Part shown: positions 54,754-61,805 of the stretch, piece after piece
How the letters are laid out: each line of letters opens with the position of its first letter
Numbering within the stretch: position 1 is the stretch's first letter
DNA from: Mycolicibacterium iranicum
GTDB taxonomy: Bacteria > Actinomycetota > Actinomycetes > Mycobacteriales > Mycobacteriaceae
DNA length: 64,000 nt
Assembly (NCBI RefSeq): GCF_014190915.1
Contig: NZ_JACHVU010000001.1
Location: 434,001 to 498,000, forward strand
Direction: 5' to 3'
Translations under genes and position numbers: made by a program
The notes under the pieces: model-generated
Told to the model about the DNA's origin: nothing
Seen by the model: only the letters and a program-made list of their open reading frames with translations
Databases searched by the model: none

Positions 54754-55125
54754 ATGTTGGTCAATTCCTGGAGGACACGCGTTGCGGTCCTCGCCACCGC
54801 TCCCCTGGCCGCGCTGGGCGTCAGCCTTGTCGGCATCCCGACCGCCAACGCCGAGTTGTATTACGGGGCAATCGCTTACGCGGACAACGGCGCGGGTGCG
54901 TCCACGTGGAACTACCCCACCCGCCGCGACGCCGAGCAGGCCGCGGTCGACTACTGCGGTTACTCCAGCTGCGACGTGCTGAGCAGCTTCTCCGAGTGTG
55001 GCGCAGTGGCATTCGACGGGAGCCGGCTCTACGGCGGTACCGGCCGCACCCTGGCCCTCGCTCAGCTCGACGCCCTGAACAACCTGGGCGGCGGATGGAT
55101 CGAACTCTGGGCCTGCAACAACTAG
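54754..55125 (+). CDS. Secreted DUF4189-type protein (Rv1269c-like)
   Basis: 123 residues from the ATG at 54754 (GGAAAGGA upstream). A signal peptide ends A-N-A at about residue 29. The mature part has the DUF4189 pattern: Y-Y-G-A-I-A-Y, A-E-Q-A-A-V-D-Y-C-G-Y-S-S-C and an end W-I-E-L-W-A-C-N-N, with four cysteines likely to be paired. The neighbour of lprA in M. tuberculosis is the homologous gene. Function unknown. A perfect intrinsic terminator follows. Confidence 0.88.
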   Translation: MLVNSWRTRVAVLATAPLAALGVSLVGIPTANAELYYGAIAYADNGAGASTWNYPTRRDAEQAAVDYCGYSSCDVLSSFSECGAVAFDGSRLYGGTGRTLALAQLDALNNLGGGWIELWACNN

Positions 55126-55139
55126 GCCGACAGACAAAT

Positions 55140-55174
55140 CTCGCCGGGACGCAGTGCGCGTCCCGGCGAGTTTT
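55140..55174. terminator. Intrinsic terminator after the DUF4189 gene
   Basis: A perfect 13-base stem, CTCGCCGGGACGC (55140-55152) with GCGTCCCGGCGAG (55158-55170), 5-base loop AGTGC, then TTTTC. It ends the + strand kinase-lprA-DUF4189 genes and lies 25 bases before the stop of the convergent FHA gene, for which it could also serve. Confidence 0.85.
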
Positions 55175-55198
55175 CTTGTGTACAGAGGCGGGTCGCGC

Positions 55199-55876
55199 CT
55201 ATGCGGCCAGACCGCCGGCGGCCTGATCGATGAGGCGCCCGTAGACGCCGCGAACGGTACTGAAGGCCGCCGCGGCGTCCTCGGCGCCCAGCGCGGACAG
55301 TGCTCCGAGGAGTCCGTCCACCCGGTTCAGGCGAGCCCGGAGTCCGGTCGACCCGGCGGCAGGTAGTTCCGCCAAACCCGCCGCGATGGAATCGAACGAC
55401 ACCACGATGGCCTCGTTCAACAGCGCCCGCCGCAGCTCGTCGCTCAACGTCTCGGTGTCCTCGTCGGGGTCCGCGACCCGGTCCGTGCCGACCAGTGCCA
55501 GCGCGTCGACCGATACCGGTGAGACAGGGACCGGCAGCGTCGTCGGCTCCGACACGTAATGGAACGTGACCGCTACTCCGTCGGGATGGCCCAGATGCAG
55601 CGTCATCCCGTCCGTGATGTGCAGGTCGCTGACCCGCTGCCCGTCCAGATAGACCCCGTTGCGGCTGGCGTAGTCGACGAGACGCCACGGCGACCCCGGA
55701 ATGACGCGCACATGCAGCCGCGAGATGGCGGGGTGGGCGATCTTGACGTGCGCGGGTGGGTTCTCGCGGCCGATGAGAAGTTCACCGTCTGCAGCTGACC
55801 AGACGACCTCGTGCCCCTGAAACGAGATCACCAGGTCGGCCGCTGTGGATTGCCGGGCGGGGTGGTTTTGGTCCAT
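55199..55876 (-). CDS. FHA-domain protein related to the FHA-XRE regulator, lacking the HTH segments
   Basis: 225 residues. The N-terminal FHA domain (about 12-105) has L-L-I-G-R-E, S-R-L-H and S-R-N-G-V-Y-L-D-G, so it should bind phosphothreonine. The C-terminal part (about 130-225) resembles the helical middle section of the two XRE-type regulators (S-T-V-R-G-[VL]-Y, L-x-R-L) but both HTH segments are absent. It may act as an adaptor or competitor for kinase phosphosites. The ATG at 55876 has GAGAGG upstream. Divergent to a secreted sensor gene across a gap with several operator-like motifs. Confidence 0.82.
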   Translation of the reverse strand: MDQNHPARQSTAADLVISFQGHEVVWSAADGELLIGRENPPAHVKIAHPAISRLHVRVIPGSPWRLVDYASRNGVYLDGQRVSDLHITDGMTLHLGHPDGVAVTFHYVSEPTTLPVPVSPVSVDALALVGTDRVADPDEDTETLSDELRRALLNEAIVVSFDSIAAGLAELPAAGSTGLRARLNRVDGLLGALSALGAEDAAAAFSTVRGVYGRLIDQAAGGLAA

Positions 55877-55935
55877 CGGTGCGCCTCTCTCGTCTGCAAC
55901 GGATATCACGTCGCGGTGATACGTCTTAGTGATCT

Positions 55936-56121
55936 GAAACGTAGCGGTTTGCGCTTCATGTTGCAAGCCTTTAGCGCTACAGGATGGCCGGTTGGCCCAC
56001 GCTGCATGCGGACCCATGGCGCTCCTATCTGCGACTGTTGGCTAGTCAACCAGCTGTTTCAGGCGATTGCACCGCAACACTTGCGCTACATCTCGCGCTA
56101 TGTTTATAGTCGTAGCACCGC
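55936..56121. promoter_or_regulatory. Operator cluster between the FHA-only gene and the secreted sensor gene
   Basis: In the 273-base gap 55877-56149: GAAACGTAGCG (55936-55946, reading CGCTACGTTTC on the - strand), the palindrome TAGCGCTA (55972-55979), TTGC-ACC-GCAA (56067-56077), TTGCGCTACA (56081-56090), and AGTCGTAGCACCGC (56108-56121). The last 14-mer is identical to 50550-50563. TATAGT (56105-56110) may be the -10 of the + gene. The density of related sites suggests cooperative binding by the XRE-type regulator. Confidence 0.55.
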
Positions 56122-56149
56122 AACACGTTCACGATCGAAAGGACCTCAC

Positions 56150-56866
56150 ATGATCGCCACCGCCGCTTTCAGCCCCCTCCGCCGCGTCTCGGCAGGGACC
56201 CTGACCGGGCTCGCCGTCCTGGCCGCCGCCGCTACCGGGATTGCGACGCCGGCTGCAGCCGCCCCCGGCGCACCCCTGCCGGCCTTCACCGACGGTGAGC
56301 CCGGGCTGCCCTCGCTGCTCCTCGACGGCCCCGAAGCCACCGACCTTCTCGGCGCGCAGCTCGAGACGAACAGGACCTACTACAGCCTGGCCAACAACGA
56401 CACCGTGCGCCCGTCGCAGTGCGTGGGCGCCTACCTGGCGGGCCAGTCCGACGCATACGCCGGCGCGGACACGATCGACGTCGCCGTCCGGCGGCTGTCG
56501 GGCAAGAGCACCCTGGTCACCGAGGCCGTCGTCCAGCTGGCCAGCAAGCGCGAGGCACTCGCCCAGGTCGAGGCCATCGCCGACAGTTGGAAGGAGTGCG
56601 GCGGGATGACCATGTCCGAACGCTCCTCCGAGGACGGCTCGCTGCAGCAGTGGAAGCTCGGCAGCCCGGTCCTCAACGACGACAAGACCATCGTCACGCT
56701 CAGCCAGACCCTGGTCGGCGGACGGGCCACCTGCGAACGTGCCGCGGCCGCCTACCGCGACGTGGTCATCGACGTGCTCAGCTGCAGCGGCTCGCGAAGC
56801 GCATCCGGAATGGCGTCCGACGTGGTCAAGGCGATCGCCGACAAGGCCTCGCAGCCGGCCATCTGA
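56150..56866 (+). CDS. Secreted protein with PknH-like sensor domain
   Basis: 238 residues from the ATG at 56150 (GAAAGGACC upstream). A signal peptide (about 1-40, ending A-A-A-A-P) precedes a single domain with four cysteines in the pattern S-Q-C, W-K-E-C, T-C-E and L-S-C (near residues 90, 150, 195 and 212), which is that of the PknH extracellular domain. There is no kinase or membrane helix. It could be a soluble ligand-binding partner of the kinase or the exporter of the island. The promoter gap is full of operator-like motifs. Confidence 0.8.
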   Translation: MIATAAFSPLRRVSAGTLTGLAVLAAAATGIATPAAAAPGAPLPAFTDGEPGLPSLLLDGPEATDLLGAQLETNRTYYSLANNDTVRPSQCVGAYLAGQSDAYAGADTIDVAVRRLSGKSTLVTEAVVQLASKREALAQVEAIADSWKECGGMTMSERSSEDGSLQQWKLGSPVLNDDKTIVTLSQTLVGGRATCERAAAAYRDVVIDVLSCSGSRSASGMASDVVKAIADKASQPAI

Positions 56867-57010
56867 CCGTTGCGCGGGGCGGTGCACGCCCGGCCGCAGG
56901 GTGAATACTGACCAGCAACCCGCGGCACCCGGCGGCGGATCGGCGGCGGGAGCCGGCGGTCCGAGTGCCGGACACGCGACGAGTACCTGAAGAAGGGACG
57001 AGCGAGCAGC

Positions 57011-58093
57011 ATGAGCAACGACGACGACCGCGACGGCAACGCCACCTCCGATTGGCCGCTGAGCACGCCCCCACCACCGCAGCACCCGGTGGGCGACGAC
57101 GGAGACGCCACCACCGTCGTACCCCGGATGTCGCCCCCGCCCCCACCGGTGCCCCCCGCTCCCCCGGGATGGCAGCCCCCACCGCCCCAGGCACCGCCGT
57201 GGCAGGGACCACCGCCCCAACACTCCTGGCCCGCTGCGTATCCGGGCGCCGGCGTGCCGCCGCCTCCCCCCGGCGGTTGGGGACCGCCCGGCGCCTATCC
57301 CCCGCCGCCCCAGCCGGTGACCCCCAGACCGCCCAAGTCCCACGGCAGACGCTGGGCATTGATCGTTGCAGCTGTAGTGGCCGTCGTGGCGCTGGTGCTC
57401 GCAGGCTTGGTGGTCCTCAGGAAAGACAATTCCGCCGAAAGTGCGAGTCCGACAACGACTTCGCCTGCTACGACCACGACCGCCCCACCTTCTCCGCCCA
57501 CCACGACAGCACCGGCCTTGGCCGATCCCATGGCGGTGGCGTCGTATCTCGCCTCACCCGAAGAAGCCGGCAGCCTGGCCGACAATCGCCCGATGACACC
57601 AGGGCCGATCGGCAAGGAGCCGTACCGCAATGTCACCGTCGAGCCATTCGCCTGCACGGCGGCCACGGTGCCCGGCATCGAGGCGGCATACGGCGGTACG
57701 GCCTTCAACGGTTTCGCGGCCCAGAACGTGTGGGACGCCGACGAGAAGTTCAAGATCGTCCAGGTGATCGCGTCGTTCGCCTCCGAGAAAGAGGCCGCAT
57801 CCTTTTTCGACAGGCAGGTCAACTCATGGGATCAATGCACCGACACTGCCTTCGTCGCCAGCATCCAGGGCGGCGGTCAGGATCGGGCGTCCACCGGCGT
57901 CATGACCAAGAACGACGGAATCGCGGTTCTGCCCATCACGCCGACCGCGAGCGCTGACGGACGCACGTGTGAGCGTGCGATCACGTCCCGGCTGAACACC
58001 TTCATCGATGTTCGGGTGTGCGGCGCCGATGCCGGCGGCGACGGTGTCGCCCTGGCGCGCACCATCGCAGACAAAGTCGCCGCCACGCGCTGA
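57011..58093 (+). CDS. Pro-rich membrane protein with PknH-like sensor domain
   Basis: 360 residues. The cytosolic N-terminus (1-115) is Pro-rich and carries D-A-T-T-V-V-P-R (Thr34/Thr35), like the T-x-V-V motifs in the product at 49471-50487. A membrane helix lies at about 117-139, then a Thr/Pro-rich spacer, and then an extracellular domain (about 170-360) with four cysteines in the PknH sensor pattern (F-A-C, W-D-Q-C, T-C-E and V-C). It looks like PknH with the kinase replaced by a phospho-acceptor tail. The gene follows the secreted sensor gene by 144 bases. Confidence 0.8.
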   Translation: MSNDDDRDGNATSDWPLSTPPPPQHPVGDDGDATTVVPRMSPPPPPVPPAPPGWQPPPPQAPPWQGPPPQHSWPAAYPGAGVPPPPPGGWGPPGAYPPPPQPVTPRPPKSHGRRWALIVAAVVAVVALVLAGLVVLRKDNSAESASPTTTSPATTTTAPPSPPTTTAPALADPMAVASYLASPEEAGSLADNRPMTPGPIGKEPYRNVTVEPFACTAATVPGIEAAYGGTAFNGFAAQNVWDADEKFKIVQVIASFASEKEAASFFDRQVNSWDQCTDTAFVASIQGGGQDRASTGVMTKNDGIAVLPITPTASADGRTCERAITSRLNTFIDVRVCGADAGGDGVALARTIADKVAATR

Positions 58094-58143
58094 TCACTCA
58101 CATCACCGACATGCAGCACTCGGTACCGCGGTACGTTCGATCG

Positions 58144-59379
58144 ATGTATGCGGGGGATTCAGCGGGCCGGAACCAGTGGTGGAAGCGAGCAGCCGCGGTG
58201 GTCGCCGCAGTGGCAGTCGTGGCCGGATGCGGCACCCACGTGACGGGTACCGCCGTCACTGCACCCGTCGACCCCTCGGCCCCGGTCGACCCCACACTGC
58301 TGGACACGGCCAACTACCCGACCGTCCCGGTCCGGCTCGGGCCGGCAGGCACTCCCGGCATCGGAGCGATCCTGGACGGCCAGCGGATGCTGAACTTCGT
58401 GCCAGGACCCTGGGACGCCGATCCGAGCTTGATCGAAGGCGGCGCGCTCTCCCCCCAGGTGACGGCCAGGGCGTCCGGACTCAGTCTGCGGGTCGGTGAC
58501 CACGTGATCGCCATTGCCGACCGGCTCAAGCTCGTCAACGCCGTCTACACCTCGCGGTCCAGTGAGAACAAGACGATCAATCACACAGTGCTGCGGTTCC
58601 CGGACCCGCCGACCGCCGCGGCCGCGGCTACAGAGATGGCGGACGGATCGCTGCGCGCGCTTGTCTTCAAGGAGCGGGTCGACCGTGTCCCCGTTCCCGG
58701 GCATCCCGAAGCGCTCGCCGTCGGGGCCCTGAACACCACCGGAGGGGCGAATCCCCCACCGCATATCGTTGCCGTCTACACCGCACACGGTCCCTACGTG
58801 TTTCACGAAGAGATCGTCGCCGAAAGCCGGGAGGTGGCAACACAACTCGCCGGCCGCATGCTGGACCTTCAGATCCCGTTGATCGACCAGTTCCAGCCGA
58901 CGAACCCGGCCGACTTCGCCTCCATCCCCCGCGATCCCACCGGTCTGCTGTCCCGCACGCTGCCGCTCGACGACAAGGACTCCCCGACCACCAAGGGTGT
59001 GTACGAACGGTCCGGAACCTTGCATTTCCAGACAGATCCGGTGCGTTCGGCCGCGCTGTTCGACCGCGCCGGGCTCAAGGCGCTCGCGAGGGCGAACGGG
59101 ACCGTGTACGAGGCGGCGCACCCGGCGGGCGCCACCGCGATCATGGAGGACTTCGCCGACGAGGTGACCTCGGACTACGCCCCGGCCGCCGGGGTGCCGA
59201 ACCTGAATGCCAGCCGATGCTTCCAGCTCAAGGCCGCCGACAACGGCCCGGTCCAACTCAGCGCGGGTGCGTACTGCGTGGCGACAGCTGACCAGTACGT
59301 CATCGAAGCGCAGGGCAGTCAGTTGCAGGACCTCCACCACCGGGTCGCCGCGCAGTACGTGATGCTCACCGCCGGCTGA
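58144..59379 (+). CDS. DUF7373-type mycobacterial lipoprotein (copy 2)
   Basis: 411 residues from the ATG at 58144 (an upstream ATG at 58111 is possible). The signal peptide ends with lipobox V-V-A-G-C. The mature domain is homologous to the product at 43713-44924 (shared N-Y-P-T, G-P-W-D-[AV]-D-P, L-H-F-Q-T-D-P and C-V-A-T-A-D-Q-Y-V-I-E-A-Q). The two copies flank the signalling island in opposite directions. Function unknown. A terminator hairpin follows directly. Confidence 0.83.
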   Translation: MYAGDSAGRNQWWKRAAAVVAAVAVVAGCGTHVTGTAVTAPVDPSAPVDPTLLDTANYPTVPVRLGPAGTPGIGAILDGQRMLNFVPGPWDADPSLIEGGALSPQVTARASGLSLRVGDHVIAIADRLKLVNAVYTSRSSENKTINHTVLRFPDPPTAAAAATEMADGSLRALVFKERVDRVPVPGHPEALAVGALNTTGGANPPPHIVAVYTAHGPYVFHEEIVAESREVATQLAGRMLDLQIPLIDQFQPTNPADFASIPRDPTGLLSRTLPLDDKDSPTTKGVYERSGTLHFQTDPVRSAALFDRAGLKALARANGTVYEAAHPAGATAIMEDFADEVTSDYAPAAGVPNLNASRCFQLKAADNGPVQLSAGAYCVATADQYVIEAQGSQLQDLHHRVAAQYVMLTAG

Positions 59380-59386
59380 TAAACGA

Positions 59387-59419
59387 AGAGGTCACGGACT
59401 CGATGAGTCCGTGACCTCT
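59387..59419. terminator. Bidirectional hairpin between the lipoprotein gene and tRNA-Leu
   Basis: AGAGGTCACGGACTC (59387-59401) pairs perfectly with GAGTCCGTGACCTCT (59405-59419) around a 3-base loop. It begins 8 bases after the lipoprotein stop and 7 bases after the 3' end of the opposite-strand tRNA gene, and probably ends both transcripts. There is no T-run. Confidence 0.75.
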
Positions 59420-59425
59420 GTCGCG

Positions 59426-59511
59426 TGGTGGGCGAAGGGGGACTTGAACCCCCACGTCCCGAAGGACACTGGCACCTGAAGCCAGCGCGTCTGCCATTCC
59501 GCCACTCGCCC
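59426..59511 (-). tRNA. tRNA-Leu (anticodon CAG), CCA encoded
   Basis: Read on the - strand, the acceptor GGGCGAG (59511-59505) pairs with TTCGCCC, followed by discriminator A and an encoded CCA (59428-59426). The anticodon arm is CTGGC-TTCAGGT-GCCAG, with anticodon CAG. The T arm contains GGTTCAAGTCC. There is a long variable arm, as in leucine tRNAs. It lies upstream of fhaA on the opposite strand, as in M. tuberculosis. Confidence 0.95.
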
Positions 59512-59773
59512 GAAACAACCGGGGGAGCCTATCACGTACGAATTACCGAGTAGGCGACCCCGCCTCCCAACCGTACTGGCGCACCCCCTTCATCTCCAAA
59601 ACGGGCCTCCGCACGAGGCTGACCAGCACAGATACGTTTCTCACAGATTTGTTTGTCACGCATGAGCACCGGGGGCCGATAGCATGCATGCAAGCATCGC
59701 TGCCAGTCGACGCGCTGGCGGGCCACAGGGTGCGGGCACGAACTGTGCACAACCGAGGGAGGCGATCGGGGAG

Positions 59774-61210
59774 ATGGGACTGGTCGACCGCTTCGAGCGC
59801 AAGCTCGAGGCCACGGTCGGCGACGCGTTTGCCCGGGTCTTCGGCGGGTCCATCGTGCCCCAGGAAGTGGAGACACTGCTGAGGCGCGAAGCGGAGACCG
59901 GCGCCCGCGAAGTCCACGGCGGACGGGTTTTGGCCCCGAACGACTACGTCATTACCCTCAGTGTGCCTGACTATCGCAAGGTGATCGCCGACCCGGACAT
60001 CACCTCGACTACGTTCGCCAAGCACTTGGAGGGATACATCCATGAGCAGGGATGGCAAACGTATGGTGATGTGGTCGTCAGATTCGAGCAGTCACCCAAC
60101 CTGCACACCGGACAGTTTCGCGGGCGTGGCGCGGTCAATCCCGACGCGACCACTGTCGAACCCGCTCCACCACCACGAGACGTCACGTCCCACGCAGAAC
60201 CAGGAGTACCAGCGATGACCGACAATCCGAGCTACCGCGGCGGCCCAGGACAGGGTCGGCCCGACGAGTACTACAACCGTCCCGAGAACCGCCCTGACAA
60301 TCGTCCCGAGGACGACCGTTACAACCGCGGCGACGACCAGCGCGGCTACCCGCCCGCCGACCAGGGCTACCCCCCGCAGGGCGATCCGGGCTACCCGGCC
60401 CGCGGCGGCTACCCCGACCAGGGTGGCTATCCCGATCAGGGCGGCTATCCGGACCAGGGCGGCTACCCACCCCAGTCGTACGAGCAGCGCCCGCCCGCGG
60501 GCTACGGCCCCCCGTCGGGCGGCTACCCCCCGCAGAACTACGAGCAGCGCCCGCCCGCCGGTTACGGTCCCCCGCCCGGTGGCCCGCAGGGTTACGGTGC
60601 GCCTCAGGGCGACTACGACTACGGCCGTCGTCCCGATGACGGCTACCCCCAGCAGGGCCGGCCCGCCTACCCCGACCACGGCGGCGGCTACCCCGATCAG
60701 GGTGGTTACCCGGACCAGGGCGGCTACGGCGGTCAGCAGTCCTACGGGCGGCAGGACTACGCCCAGCCCGACTACGGCCGCTACGGCGAAGCCCCGGCCG
60801 GATACGGCGACCAGGGCTACGGCGAGCCCGGCGGTGGCTACGGCGACCAGGGCTACGGCGCGCCCGCCGGTCAGCAGGGTGGATACGGCGGTTACGGCGC
60901 GGGCCAGGGCGACTACCCCGGCGGCGCGACGGTCACGCTCCAGCTCGATGACGGCAGCGGACGCACCTACCAGCTGCGCGAAGGCGCGAACGTGATCGGC
61001 CGCGGGCAGGACGCGCAGTTCCGGCTGCCCGACACGGGTGTGTCGCGTCGCCACCTCGAAATCCGCTGGGACGGCCAGGTCGCGCTATTGTCAGACCTCA
61101 ACTCCACCAACGGCACGACGGTGAACAACGCTCCGGTACAGGAGTGGCAGCTGGCCGACGGCGACGTCATCCGGCTCGGACATTCGGAGATCATCGTCCG
61201 GGTTCACTAG
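59774..61210 (+). CDS. fhaA: FhaA, FHA-domain adaptor of cell-wall synthesis control
   Basis: 478 residues. An N-terminal domain (1-125, with F-E-R-K-L-E, F-G-G-S-I-V-P-Q-E-V and A-P-N-D-Y-V) is followed by a long low-complexity region (about 140-375) built of Tyr-Pro-Asp-Gln-Gly-Gly-like repeats, and then a C-terminal FHA domain (about 385-478) with V-I-G-R-G, S-R-R-H-L-E and S-T-N-G-T. FhaA binds phosphorylated MviN/FhaB partners and is a PknB substrate. Near residues 124-128 a D-A-T-T-V motif is present. The ATG at 59774 begins M-G-L-V-D-R-F, the family start. Confidence 0.94.
   Translation: MGLVDRFERKLEATVGDAFARVFGGSIVPQEVETLLRREAETGAREVHGGRVLAPNDYVITLSVPDYRKVIADPDITSTTFAKHLEGYIHEQGWQTYGDVVVRFEQSPNLHTGQFRGRGAVNPDATTVEPAPPPRDVTSHAEPGVPAMTDNPSYRGGPGQGRPDEYYNRPENRPDNRPEDDRYNRGDDQRGYPPADQGYPPQGDPGYPARGGYPDQGGYPDQGGYPDQGGYPPQSYEQRPPAGYGPPSGGYPPQNYEQRPPAGYGPPPGGPQGYGAPQGDYDYGRRPDDGYPQQGRPAYPDHGGGYPDQGGYPDQGGYGGQQSYGRQDYAQPDYGRYGEAPAGYGDQGYGEPGGGYGDQGYGAPAGQQGGYGGYGAGQGDYPGGATVTLQLDDGSGRTYQLREGANVIGRGQDAQFRLPDTGVSRRHLEIRWDGQVALLSDLNSTNGTTVNNAPVQEWQLADGDVIRLGHSEIIVRVH
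60339..60725 (+). repeat. Tandem repeats coding the Tyr-Pro-rich linker of FhaA
   Basis: Imperfect 18-base units encoding Y-P-D-Q-G-G, three in a row at about 60411-60464 and two at about 60687-60722, with longer units carrying Y-E-Q-R-P-P-A-G-Y-G-P-P repeated twice between. The repeats are in-frame protein repeats, so linker length may vary between strains. Confidence 0.75.
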
Positions 61211-61337
61211 GACGCGCCGTCCGGGGAAGCGGTCGCGTGACCCTCACGACGGTCGTCGCCCCAGTATGGTGGCGGTGCCGAAAGAACGCCTACGAGCGCT
61301 TGCGCGAGGAGTGTCACCGGGACGGAGAGGACGTCAG

Positions 61338-61805
61338 ATGCAGGGGCTTGTTCTGCAGCTGACCCGCGTCGGCTTCCTGTTGTTGCTGTGGCTGTTCATC
61401 TGGTCTGTGCTGCGCATCCTGCGTACCGACATCTACGCGCCGACCGGCGCGGTCATGGTGCGCCGGGGCCTGGCACTGCGCGGGTCGCTGCTCCCCAACC
61501 GCGGGCGCAGGACAGTTCCCCGGCAATTGGTGGTGACCGAAGGCGCGCTCGCGGGTACCCGCATCCCGCTGGGAACCCAGCCGGTGCTGATCGGGCGCGC
61601 CGACGACTCGACGCTCGTATTGACTGACGATTACGCCTCGACTCGCCACGCACGGCTCTCACCACGAGGTCCGGAATGGTATGTAGAGGACCTAGGATCA
61701 ACCAACGGTACATACCTCGACAGGGCGAAGGTGACGACAGCGGTACGAGTTCCGATGGGCACCCCGGTGCGAGTCGGCAAGACGGTGATCGAGCTGCGCC
61801 CGTGA
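61338..61805 (+). CDS. fhaB: FhaB (FipA-like), membrane-anchored FHA protein
   Basis: 155 residues, the length of Rv0019c. An N-terminal membrane helix (about 8-30) is followed by a basic linker and a C-terminal FHA domain (about 65-155) with L-I-G-R-A, S-T-R-H-A-R-L and S-T-N-G-T-Y-L. The Mtb protein bridges FtsZ and FtsQ under oxidative stress. The stop overlaps the pstP GTG (GTGA). Upstream in-frame extension is ignored because the ATG at 61338 gives the conserved start. Confidence 0.94.
   Translation: MQGLVLQLTRVGFLLLLWLFIWSVLRILRTDIYAPTGAVMVRRGLALRGSLLPNRGRRTVPRQLVVTEGALAGTRIPLGTQPVLIGRADDSTLVLTDDYASTRHARLSPRGPEWYVEDLGSTNGTYLDRAKVTTAVRVPMGTPVRVGKTVIELRP

Noticed and set aside
60339..60725. 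Regular repeats in fhaA as a possible CRISPR array
   Set aside because: The units are 18 bases, in frame, and encode Tyr-Pro-Asp-Gln repeats. There are no unique spacers and no cas genes.
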